Of a stretch of 64,000 nt of DNA, positions 44,153 through 52,063 are shown one piece after another. How positions within the stretch are numbered: position 1 is the stretch's first letter; each line of letters opens with the position of its first letter. The position numbers and the translations under genes are program-made. The notes under the pieces were generated by a model, which saw only the letters and a list, made by a program, of their open reading frames with translations, made no database searches and was not told the DNA's origin. Origin of the DNA: Furfurilactobacillus curtus (GTDB lineage: Bacteria; Bacillota; Bacilli; Lactobacillales; Lactobacillaceae); assembly GCF_045862785.1 (NCBI RefSeq), contig NZ_BQXO01000002.1, positions 310,001-374,000 on the forward strand, read 5' to 3'.

Positions 44153-44590
44153 ATGCAATTAATCGATACGACTCGCTTTGACCTTGTTGCAACTGTCGTT
44201 AATGCCAAAACGCAGAACGTCGACGGGTTTGATTATGCGCTCCAAACGGCATTAGCGAATCAAGCGACACTTGGCATTATCGTCTGGGTGGACGACGATG
44301 AAATTAGCATCTTTGATGCATTAACGCCAAATTACGTGACTAATTTAATGGCTGAGGCGTCGCACTTTGGCACTGATTTGGCCGACATCGCTCAAGCTTT
44401 AGGCGTCAAACAAATTAAAGTTAGCATTCAGCGAGGCAACAACTTAGGTTCGATCGCCACTGACGTATACTGCAATGAATTTTCCTATGACTTACTCGTT
44501 TTTGAACAGGAACATCATTATCAAAATCAGATTCAGCACGCGGTGACGGTGGTTAATGAAAAATTATTATCGTCAACGATGGTGCTGTGA
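44153..44590 (+). CDS. UspA-like (diverged) small protein
   Basis: 145 residues from ATG 44153, which has AAGGAAGTGA before it; a longer frame starting in the promoter is not credible. Alternating beta/alpha pattern: ALQTALANQATLGIIVWVDDDEI, LADIAQALGVKQIKVSIQRG, FSYDLLVFEQEHHY. This fits a universal-stress-protein fold, but the ATP-binding G-x2-G-x9-GS motif is absent. Its promoter carries two palindromes that the divergent His-rich MarR protein probably binds. Confidence 0.6.
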   Translation: MQLIDTTRFDLVATVVNAKTQNVDGFDYALQTALANQATLGIIVWVDDDEISIFDALTPNYVTNLMAEASHFGTDLADIAQALGVKQIKVSIQRGNNLGSIATDVYCNEFSYDLLVFEQEHHYQNQIQHAVTVVNEKLLSSTMVL

Positions 44591-44736
44591 GAAAGGTGAT
44601 AAATATAATGAGCTAATCGCGATTCGTTAGGTGTGTGACTGGTCTACGATAAATTTAATTTGAAGAAAGCATGAGGGCGAGTCGCCATTTCGAAGGAAGA
44701 GGAACTTGCAAACTAAAAGTTAGTGTGTTTTACTTA

Positions 44737-44821
44737 GTTTAAACAAACGAACATAAAGAAAGCTCATTTAGGCAACGTCAATCGTTGTCTGTTTTTTAAG
44801 CCTATACGTTCATTTGTTTAA
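44737..44821. other. Nested inverted repeat with internal terminator-like hairpin
   Basis: Outer arms TTTAAACAAACGAAC (44737-44751) and GTTCATTTGTTTAAA (44807-44821), 15 bp with one wobble, enclose GGCAACG TCAA TCGTTGTC and a T run. It may be a pair of operator half-regions (each arm contains TTTAAAC), a terminator, or both. It lies just before the old-yellow-enzyme gene. Confidence 0.55.
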
Positions 44822-44854
44822 ACCTACAATTAAAAAATGAATGGAGATCGATTT

Positions 44855-46069
44855 ATGACGACATCAACTTTATTTGCACCGTTGACACTAGCTAGTGGTG
44901 AAGTAATTAAAAATCGTTTTTTGAAGCCAGCGATGAGCGAGGTAATGGGTGATAAATCGCATCGTCCTACCCAACAGCTGATCAATTTATATCGGCATTG
45001 GGCGGAGGGTGGAACAGGCTTACTCATCACCGGTAATGTAATGATCGATTCAAACGCCCTTGGTGAGGTCGGAAATGTTGTGATTGAAGACGAAAGTAAT
45101 CTAGGCTGGTTACGCACCTGGGCTGAAGCAGGTCAACAAAATGGCGCGCAAATTTGGGTTCAATTAAATCATCCTGGCAAGCAGTCGCCGCGTAATGTGA
45201 GTCAGCACCCCGTAGCTCCCAGTGCAGTACCAATGGCGGGCGCTAATAGCTTTGCATTTAATGATCCACGTGAGTTGACTATCAATGAAATTCACGAGAT
45301 CGTTCGTAAATTTGTCAGATCTGCAGAAATCGTTAAAAAGGCCGGCTTCAATGGCGTGGAAATTCATGCCGCACATGGGTATTTGCTGAATCAATTTTTG
45401 TCTCCTCATGACAATCGTCGTTCTGATGAATATGGGGGTAATCTCACTAATCGGATGCGGATTTTAGTCGAAATTTATGAGGGAATGCGTGAAGCCGTTG
45501 GCGATGATTTTTCCATTGGGGTCAAGATTAATTCAACTGATTTCAGTGAGGATGGCTTTAGTGAAGCAGATTCATTGACGGTAATTAAACAATTGTCTGA
45601 ACTAGGGGTCGATTTAATTGAAATTTCCGGTGGAAACTATGAAAATCCTGAAATGATAAAGACAACTGGCGGCGCCTTTTTCGTTAACTACGCGGCAAAG
45701 GTCAAGGCTCAAATTGCAACACCAATTGCGGTGACTGGCGGTTTTAAAACAGCAGCGGGGATGAACGCGGCTGTGGCCGATGGCGCAACTGAAATGGTGG
45801 GGACGGCCCGGGTTTTGGCATTAGTGCCAGACTTGCCGATGCAGATTCGATCTGGTCAATTTCAGTCGATTGATTTAGACTTCTTATCCACTGGGATTAA
45901 AAGTCTTGATGGTAAAATTGGTTCAATGATTGGGTTGAGCTATTATGAAATGCAAATGGCGCGAATTGCCACGGGCAAGTCAGTTCGGCGAACCACCAAC
46001 GCCTGGATTCCATTGTCATTTTCATTACGCAAACAAGGTTTAAGTATTTTGATCCCGCAACGTAATTAG
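44855..46069 (+). CDS. Old-yellow-enzyme family NADH:flavin oxidoreductase
   Basis: About 404 residues from ATG 44855, which has TGGAG upstream (44837 is also possible). FMN barrel: NRFLKPAMSEVMGD, QLNHPGKQSPRN, the His pair in GVEIHAAHGYLLNQFLSPHDNRR, and ISGGNYENP then AVTGGF. It reduces activated alkenes or nitro compounds with NAD(P)H. There is no C-terminal Fe-S/FAD extension of the 2,4-dienoyl-CoA reductase type. The upstream inverted repeat suggests regulation. Confidence 0.9.
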   Translation: MTTSTLFAPLTLASGEVIKNRFLKPAMSEVMGDKSHRPTQQLINLYRHWAEGGTGLLITGNVMIDSNALGEVGNVVIEDESNLGWLRTWAEAGQQNGAQIWVQLNHPGKQSPRNVSQHPVAPSAVPMAGANSFAFNDPRELTINEIHEIVRKFVRSAEIVKKAGFNGVEIHAAHGYLLNQFLSPHDNRRSDEYGGNLTNRMRILVEIYEGMREAVGDDFSIGVKINSTDFSEDGFSEADSLTVIKQLSELGVDLIEISGGNYENPEMIKTTGGAFFVNYAAKVKAQIATPIAVTGGFKTAAGMNAAVADGATEMVGTARVLALVPDLPMQIRSGQFQSIDLDFLSTGIKSLDGKIGSMIGLSYYEMQMARIATGKSVRRTTNAWIPLSFSLRKQGLSILIPQRN

Positions 46070-46243
46070 GTTGGCGCAGGTTTGGCTATTTAGGCTTGGA
46101 CATGGTGTTTATCTTTGGCTTTTGCCCCAAATCCGCGATCTTACTCAGGGGTACAAAGGTTTGTTTAATCTTATGTAATAAAACAAAGGTGGCGGACCAG
46201 AATATGCTACGATAACAGCACTGAATTCAGGGAGGCTCTTTAC

Positions 46244-47386
46244 GTGGAACATTGGTCGCCAACTAAAATAACCGCATTTCGCAAAACATTACTATCTTGG
46301 TACGATGAAGCTGGTCGGGTTCTACCTTGGCGTAAGGACCACGATCCCTACCATGTGTGGGTTTCCGAAATCATGTTACAACAAACGCAAGTCCAAACGG
46401 TCATTCCATATTATCAACGCTTTATGACCATGTTTCCAACCGTTGATGCATTGGCGAGTGCGCCAACTGAACAATTGATGCGTGCATGGGCTGGGTTAGG
46501 CTACTATTCGCGGGCGCGTAATCTGCAGCGGGCCGCTCAAGAAATCGTCAATGAGCGTCATGGTCAGTGGCCAACGACGGCGGTTGAATTGCAAAGCTTG
46601 ACTGGAATTGGTCCGTATACGGCTGGCGCAATTGCCAGCATCGCCTTTGGAGAACCAGTACCAGCGGTCGATGGCAATGCTTTTCGCGTGTTTAGTCGGC
46701 TGATGGAAATTGACGCTGATATTACAAAACCACAAACGCGGCAATTGTTTGAGCAGGTTATTGGAGAAGTTATTGATCCTAAACGGCCGGGTGACTTCAA
46801 TCAAGCGATTATGGACCTTGGGAGTAGCTACATGACGGCCAAGCAGCCGGATAGTGAACATTCGCCGGTTCGCGCATTTAATCAAGCTTTCTTAGATGGG
46901 AAAGAGCTGAATTATCCGGTTCGGAGTGCAAAACCACGACCGGTGCCAATGGCTTATTTAGCCTTGGTGATCCAGACTCCAACCGGCTACTTATTCACGC
47001 AGCGTCCTTCAACTGGGATGTTAGCGGGATTGTGGACCTTTCCGTTGCAATTGGAAGCAGATTTAGTGCAAGATGACGAAAAACAAGGTGAACTTGACGA
47101 AGAGATTTTAATCAAACGGGCAGCAGAGGAGTTTGCTGCCGATACCGGGATTGAAGTGACCCTTTCGGCGGTTCCTAGTCGTCGTGTCAGCCACACATTT
47201 ACGCATCAAAAATGGCAATTGAAATTGGTTCAGGCAACATTGTCAGCAGACCCTGATCTAAGCTTATTTCCAGGTCAAGTGATCGCACCGTCAGCCTTTG
47301 CGCAGTTTGCAATGCCAACGGTACAACAAAAGCTATGGCGAGCGTGGGTGAAGACCATGGAGTCCGACAAAGGGAAGGAAGGCTAA
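46244..47386 (+). CDS. mutY: A/G-specific adenine glycosylase MutY, lacking the Fe-S cluster
   Basis: A 380-residue MutY starting at GTG 46244 after GGGAGG. HhH-GPD domain with catalytic Glu (VSEIMLQQTQVQTV), helix-hairpin-helix LTGIGPYTAGAIAS and catalytic Asp (VPAVDGNAFRVFSR), then a Nudix-like C-terminal domain that recognises 8-oxoG. The usual C-x6-C-x2-C-x5-C cluster is fully replaced: residues 197, 204, 207 and 213 are Met, Ser, Ser and Asn at exactly the same spacing. So the fold is kept but no cluster can bind. It removes A opposite 8-oxoG. rnhA follows after 2 bases. Confidence 0.93.
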   Translation: MEHWSPTKITAFRKTLLSWYDEAGRVLPWRKDHDPYHVWVSEIMLQQTQVQTVIPYYQRFMTMFPTVDALASAPTEQLMRAWAGLGYYSRARNLQRAAQEIVNERHGQWPTTAVELQSLTGIGPYTAGAIASIAFGEPVPAVDGNAFRVFSRLMEIDADITKPQTRQLFEQVIGEVIDPKRPGDFNQAIMDLGSSYMTAKQPDSEHSPVRAFNQAFLDGKELNYPVRSAKPRPVPMAYLALVIQTPTGYLFTQRPSTGMLAGLWTFPLQLEADLVQDDEKQGELDEEILIKRAAEEFAADTGIEVTLSAVPSRRVSHTFTHQKWQLKLVQATLSADPDLSLFPGQVIAPSAFAQFAMPTVQQKLWRAWVKTMESDKGKEG

Positions 47387-47388
47387 GC

Positions 47389-48204
47389 ATGGCAGGTCAT
47401 AAGTTTTACGCAATTGCCAAGGGAAAGGTTCCTGGGATTTACACCACTTGGTCGCAAGCTAAACAACAAGTCGACAGTGTAGCCGGGGCGCGGTATAAGA
47501 GTTTTCCAACTCGTCAAGAAGCCCAAGCATGGTTAGATACAGGTGGTAAATATCAAACGCAAGTATCGGCCAATGCAGCGACTAGTCATGTAGGGATTAA
47601 CCGAGTTCGAGGTCCCCAGCCTGATGAAATTGTCATTTATTCCGACGGTGGTTCACGAAATACCGGTAATGTCGCTGGCGGTCATGTCAGAGATGGTGAT
47701 CCAGCTGCATGGGCCTACCTAGTTCAAACGCCGACAGATCGATATTTTGATTCGCAAGGTGAATTTGGCGCCACAAACAATAAAATGGAGCTCACTGGCT
47801 TATTGACGGCGTTACGTGCGTTAGTCGCAACTGGCAAGCAACAAGAATCAATTGTAGCGGTTCTTGACTCAAAATATGTGTTAGATGCCATTACCAAACG
47901 ATGGCTAGCAGGCTGGCAACGGCGTGGATGGCGCAAGAGTAATGGTGAAGTCGTGGCTAATCAAGCACTTTGGCAAGCGATGAGCCAGGTGTTACCCCAA
48001 TTTAAACAGCTCCGTTTTGAATGGACGAAAGGGCACGCAGATAACCGCGGGAATGTATTTGTGGATGAATTGTTGAATCGAACAATGGATGCCATGAGTG
48101 CTGACAATCCAACGGGAAAACACGATGGCGTGCAACCTTTGGCAAAGGCTCAGTCGATAGTGGATGAAGTCAGGCCTAATGACCACCAATTAGATTTGTT
48201 TTAA
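47389..48204 (+). CDS. rnhA: Ribonuclease HI with N-terminal hybrid-binding domain and C-terminal clamp motif
   Basis: A 271-residue RNase HI; ATG 47389 follows GGAAGG, while the longer frame runs inside mutY. Residues ~3-50 (KFYAIAKGKVPGIYTTW, SFPTRQEAQAWL) are the RNA:DNA hybrid-binding domain. The nuclease domain has the catalytic set: Asp in IYSDGGSR, Glu in NNKMELTG, Asp in LDSKYV and Asp in HADNRGN ... DELLN. The protein ends HQLDLF, a textbook sliding-clamp-binding pentapeptide (QLDLF). It removes RNA from hybrids, perhaps at the replication fork. Confidence 0.93.
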   Translation: MAGHKFYAIAKGKVPGIYTTWSQAKQQVDSVAGARYKSFPTRQEAQAWLDTGGKYQTQVSANAATSHVGINRVRGPQPDEIVIYSDGGSRNTGNVAGGHVRDGDPAAWAYLVQTPTDRYFDSQGEFGATNNKMELTGLLTALRALVATGKQQESIVAVLDSKYVLDAITKRWLAGWQRRGWRKSNGEVVANQALWQAMSQVLPQFKQLRFEWTKGHADNRGNVFVDELLNRTMDAMSADNPTGKHDGVQPLAKAQSIVDEVRPNDHQLDLF

Positions 48205-48220
48205 ATAAAAGTCGTTAATA

Positions 48221-48260
48221 AAAACGTGTTTCTCCATTAGTGGCAGAAACACGTTTTTTT
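48221..48260 (+). terminator. Intrinsic terminator after rnhA
   Basis: AAAACGTGTTTCT and AGAAACACGTTTT followed by TTT. Confidence 0.9.
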
Positions 48261-48263
48261 GTC

Positions 48264-48376
48264 GAGCTGCACCAGCCTGATCCTTGTGCTTAACCTGTCA
48301 GCAACAATCGGCAGAAGGCGCCAATCGTTGCTGACTAGTTAATGCTCAGGATCACCAGGCCGGCTTCACTCTGAGT
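48264..48376. repeat. Dispersed structured intergenic repeat, long copy
   Basis: About 113 bases starting GAGCTGCACCAGCCTGATCC and ending in GGATCACCAGGCC then GGCTTCACTCTGAG. It is self-complementary (GTCAGCAACAATCGGC with GCC..CGTTGCTGAC; GATCC with GGATC). Its ends match the elements at 15219, 41603 and 58525. Confidence 0.6.
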
Positions 48377-48389
48377 CATTGATTGTGGA

Positions 48390-49070
48390 CTATTCAGAAA
48401 TTAAATCATGATACGGTAATTCAACGGGGCTTCGCGCTTCAAACAATTTGTAGTATGCTCGCGCGATATTGTCTGGATCTTGATTTTCCTTTTTGCCATG
48501 GCGAATATACGTATTAATGGTGACCATTCCTGCATAAACGGTTGACTGCTTTTTCGTTAAGTCTTCGTTTAAAGTAATCACATAGTTGCGCATGGCAGCT
48601 TTTTCCATGGCCTGCAGGGCAGCATTTGTTGACGGCTTGGCGCCAGCAATACTATTAGTGAATAACAACGCAGTTGGTTCAGTGGTGGCGGTTAATTGCG
48701 GCAAGGCGGCTTGAACAATGGCTACCGGTGCCACAGCACCAATCGTGAGTCCGGTCTGAACGAGATCGGCAGTCATCTTAGATGGCGCGATTCCTGGTCG
48801 ATAAGTGGCGTTAAAAATAACAGCACGTAATTGACCGAGAGATTTAATCTGGTCGAAGGCGGCTGTAATTGTGTCTAATTTGGTTAAGTCAGCTGTCAGA
48901 ATTGTGGTTTTAATGTTCAAAGCCGCCAATTCATCGGTGGCCGTTTTCAAAGCGGTTTGATCACGAGAAATTAGGGCGATATCAAAACCGTGTTGTGCAA
49001 ATAGTTTTGCCTGGCCTTGAGCCAAACCTGTCTGCCCAACGCCGACGATTGCTAAAATTGGATTTGCCAT
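48390..49070 (-). CDS. SDR-fold protein without the usual catalytic Tyr
   Basis: A 226-residue Rossmann protein: AIVGVGQTGLAQGQAKLF (Gly-rich loop), ISRDQTAL, TADLTKLD, FNATYRP. The Ser of the triad is seen (FTNSIAGA), but where Y-x3-K is expected the sequence is ALQAMEKAAMRNY: the Lys is there and the Tyr is not. It may be a binding protein or use another mechanism. GGAGG precedes the ATG. Stand-alone gene. Confidence 0.75.
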   Translation of the reverse strand: MANPILAIVGVGQTGLAQGQAKLFAQHGFDIALISRDQTALKTATDELAALNIKTTILTADLTKLDTITAAFDQIKSLGQLRAVIFNATYRPGIAPSKMTADLVQTGLTIGAVAPVAIVQAALPQLTATTEPTALLFTNSIAGAKPSTNAALQAMEKAAMRNYVITLNEDLTKKQSTVYAGMVTINTYIRHGKKENQDPDNIARAYYKLFEARSPVELPYHDLISE

Positions 49071-49251
49071 TTTTATCGTTCCTCCTTATAAGGTTGATCA
49101 AACTCAGTATAAGCGTGCGGCGTCACAATGTCTGACTTTGATGCTTATAAAAGTTAACCAACTAAAGATTTCCCAAAGGGTGGTACCACGGCTAGTCACC
49201 GGTGGACAAAAGGGGTACAGTGACAATGATTAATTTATGGGAGGAAAGGCT

Positions 49252-50109
49252 ATGCATAGACGCATTTGGACCATTGCGGGTGCGATAATTCTTGTCTTAG
49301 GTGCCAGCTTCACCTTATTCAAAAAAGTAACGAGTATTGGCGTGGCACCGGAGCCTTTGACTGCCGCTAAGGTGAGCGCGACAGTTCATCAAACACACAT
49401 CCCAACCATTTTTATGCCTGGTTGGGGTACCTCTGCGAACTCCTTTAATCAAATGATTGGATATATGCAAGAACAGCACACCGCTGGGAAAGTAATGCGG
49501 ATCAATGTTGATTGGTTGGGACATATCCATGTGTATGGTCGCTTAAAGGCGACTGACGTCAATCCACTTATTCAAGTGACCTTCTCCCGTAATTTGGCGA
49601 ACACTTATCAACCACAGGTCAAATGGCTCAACCAGATTTTAATCCTGCTAAAACACCGCTACGGGATGACACAATATAATGCCGTGGGCCATTCTTGGGG
49701 TGGGAGCGCTTTGGTCAGTCAGTTGATTCGTTATGGAAATGACACGCGTTTACCTCGGTTAAATCGAATGGTACTGCTGGGAACTCCAGTAGATGAAGGC
49801 GCTAATCATGCCAAAGACTTATTTAGTAATGGTAAACCGAAACGTCCTACACGGATTTATCGGCAATCGATGGCGGACGCACCGCATTTGTTGGCCAATC
49901 GTAATGCCCAAATCGATAATGTTTACGGTTCAACAGATGGCGAAGACACGGATAACGCGGTACCGATCGTTCAGGCTCAGTCATTACGTTATTTGACCGC
50001 CGGACGTATCCCAAATTATCATGAAATTTTACTCAAGCATATGAATCATCATCAGATTCATACGACGGTGAGGAGTTTTAAATTAGTGACCAAGTTGTTG
50101 TTTAATTAA
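49252..50109 (+). CDS. Membrane-anchored alpha/beta hydrolase (DUF915-type)
   Basis: About 285 residues from ATG 49252 (GGGAGGAAAGG before it). One N-terminal hydrophobic segment (IWTIAGAIILVLGASFTLF) anchors or secretes it. IFMPGWGTSANSF is the oxyanion region, GHSWGGSAL the nucleophile elbow, and a late His lies in NYHEILLKHMNHH. It fits the DUF915 hydrolases common in lactobacilli. Substrate unknown. Confidence 0.83.
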   Translation: MHRRIWTIAGAIILVLGASFTLFKKVTSIGVAPEPLTAAKVSATVHQTHIPTIFMPGWGTSANSFNQMIGYMQEQHTAGKVMRINVDWLGHIHVYGRLKATDVNPLIQVTFSRNLANTYQPQVKWLNQILILLKHRYGMTQYNAVGHSWGGSALVSQLIRYGNDTRLPRLNRMVLLGTPVDEGANHAKDLFSNGKPKRPTRIYRQSMADAPHLLANRNAQIDNVYGSTDGEDTDNAVPIVQAQSLRYLTAGRIPNYHEILLKHMNHHQIHTTVRSFKLVTKLLFN

Positions 50110-50136
50110 GTTGGGTTGAACAACGAATAAACTAAA

Positions 50137-50214
50137 AAAGATCCCTATCTTTTTGCCTGCGCTGGCGCCTGCCGATTTGGCAAAAGTCATCACAGTTTGA
50201 AGATAGGGATCTTT
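50137..50214. terminator. Bidirectional terminator with a long loop
   Basis: Arms AAAGATCCCTATCTT and AAGATAGGGATCTTT with a 48-base loop that itself contains CGCTGGCG, between convergent genes. Confidence 0.8.
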
Positions 50215-50255
50215 ATTTGTTAGTGTCATTTAAACACCAACACTAAGAGCCAAGT

Positions 50256-50624
50256 TTAATGGCGCGTGGTACGCAATGAACCGGTCTGGTGATTTTTCAG
50301 TTGGTTCGCTTTGAACCTTAGTGATGCGGCCTCACCTTCAAACCTAAAATGGCGTAGTCGTCCATGATAGGGTTGCCCCGCAGCGCGCACACGGGCCCAA
50401 CGATCCATTTCATTGGCCATCGAGAGGGCAGTGTCGTGTCGGTTAGGAGCACCTTCGTTAACTGCGGCAGTAGCAATGTCATCGCGTAATGAAGCCGCTA
50501 AATTGTGATTATAGTCGACCAATGCTTGGGTTATCGGCGCATCTTTGTAGCGATTAAAGAGCCGCTCAATGTAGCGCATCGCATCTTTACTGTCTTTGGG
50601 CTGGTAATAGCGTTCTTCCGACAC
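50256..50624 (-). CDS. Hypothetical 122-residue protein
   Basis: A soluble, highly charged helical protein (YIERLFNRYKDAPITQALVDY, MANEMDRWARVRAAG) with a basic C terminus. It starts at GTG with a weak ribosome site (CAGGG). No family recognised. It lies 51 bases after the menG stop on the same strand and may be cotranscribed with it. Confidence 0.65.
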   Translation of the reverse strand: MSEERYYQPKDSKDAMRYIERLFNRYKDAPITQALVDYNHNLAASLRDDIATAAVNEGAPNRHDTALSMANEMDRWARVRAAGQPYHGRLRHFRFEGEAASLRFKANQLKNHQTGSLRTTRH

Positions 50625-50675
50625 AATGAATCCCTGACTTTCCTAACGTGATTTGGTGTTAGTGTACGCGAATTT

Positions 50676-51416
50676 TTAATGGCTGTAAACGGGGGCTGCT
50701 ATTGACTTGAATCCAGTGTGGCAGGCAGCCGCGCCGAAAGTAAACCGTTGAAAGGTCACTTTAGTAAACCCTGCCGTTTCAAAAGAGTCTGATAAAGCTT
50801 GGTAACTAGGGAAAGCGGCCGTTGTACGTTGTAAATAATCATATTCATCATGAGCATGAGCAAACACTTGTCCAAGCCACGGCATAATTCGACTAAAGTA
50901 CCAATGCCAAAGGGGGCGAATGATTGGCGCAGTTGGTTGGGAACTCTCTAAACAAATCAGCTGACCGCCTGGTTGCAATACGCGTAAAATTTCGGAAAGG
51001 CCGGCCGCCCGATCAGCTAAATTGCGTAAGCCAAAGCCAATCGTGACGACGGCGAAGGTATCGTTTGGAAATGGTAAGTGCAACGCATCGCCGACGATGA
51101 CGGTCGCTTGATCAGTCAAATCTTGGACCGCGATTTTTTGGCGTGCGATGCTAACCATGGCGCCACTGAAGTCTACGCCGACGATATGACCCTTAGCCCC
51201 AACACAATTGGCTAACGCAATCGTCCAGTCACCTGTACCACAACAAAGGTCTAAGGCCAGATCGCCTGGTAGAATATGTGTTATTGCCATGGCGCGTTGT
51301 CGCCATTTTTTGTGCTGACCAAGTGAAATAATATTATTCATGCGATCATAGCGTGGTGCCAATTTGGTGAACAACGCCTGAACACTGGCAGGCCGTTTGG
51401 GCGAGGCTAACGACAT
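50676..51416 (-). CDS. menG: Demethylmenaquinone methyltransferase (UbiE/MenG family)
   Basis: A 246-residue class I SAM methyltransferase. Family signatures are LAPRYDRMNNIISLGQHKKWR, the SAM loop LDLCCGTGDWT, and GFGLRNLADRAAGLSEILRVLQPGG. It methylates demethylmenaquinone in menaquinone synthesis. No other men gene is in the window, so it may act on imported or partial precursors or a related quinone. AAGGAGC precedes the ATG. Confidence 0.9.
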   Translation of the reverse strand: MSLASPKRPASVQALFTKLAPRYDRMNNIISLGQHKKWRQRAMAITHILPGDLALDLCCGTGDWTIALANCVGAKGHIVGVDFSGAMVSIARQKIAVQDLTDQATVIVGDALHLPFPNDTFAVVTIGFGLRNLADRAAGLSEILRVLQPGGQLICLESSQPTAPIIRPLWHWYFSRIMPWLGQVFAHAHDEYDYLQRTTAAFPSYQALSDSFETAGFTKVTFQRFTFGAAACHTGFKSIAAPVYSH

Positions 51417-52063
51417 ATGAGCAGCTCCTTACTTATTTTATGGTGATTATGGAATTAAAAATACGACATCCTCGTTTAATATAAGGGTTTCAGGAGATGC
51501 CCGCAAGCGTATGAACGAGGTGATGCCAACATTTAGGCGGAAAATAAAATTGGTATTAGGATCAGGTTAATCTTTTGTAGTGTTGTTTACTGTCGATCAG
51601 CCTGAACGTCACAGGCATGTTGATCGACTTTTTGATTAATTCACTCATATTCCGAAGCTATGTGTGATTCCGTCCTAGTAAAAGCGAAGTTGTTGATTAA
51701 ACTGTGAAACAAACTGGTTACTGACCACCGCTGTCACATACGATGTTAGTTTGCGATTATCTTGTCAGTTGTGTAGAGGCTTACATAAATAATCATTAAT
51801 TAGGCATCTTGACCGTTTAAAATTAATTGTGCGAAGGTTTGATCTGGCACTAGTAGAACTATTTTCCTTTTTTAGAATTGTATCCGCTTAAACTTTACGC
51901 AAACCGCAGTTAAATCAGAACATGAACCTTCTTTACTCATCCATTCCTGGCCAAGAACAAGCGTCATTTAGTGATGATTAGGTAGCTATTTAAACACATT
52001 TGACTTTCGGGGATGCGATCACCATGCGTATAATAGGTGTACATCTGCGAAAGGAATGTAACC
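51417..52063. other. Gene-free interval between menG and lytS
   Basis: About 650 bases without a credible gene. It holds a long inverted repeat near 51466-51525 (CATCCTCGTT with AACGAGGTGATG) and an orphan plus-strand terminator at 51592-51633. The rest, up to the lytS ribosome site, shows nothing I can name. Confidence 0.55.
51592..51633 (+). terminator. Orphan terminator upstream of lytS
   Basis: GTCGATCA-GCCTG ... CAGGC-ATGT-TGATCGAC then TTTTTGATT. No gene lies upstream on the plus strand within 1.4 kb (the nearest ends at 50109 and has its own terminator), so a small RNA starting near 51480 may end here. Confidence 0.65.
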
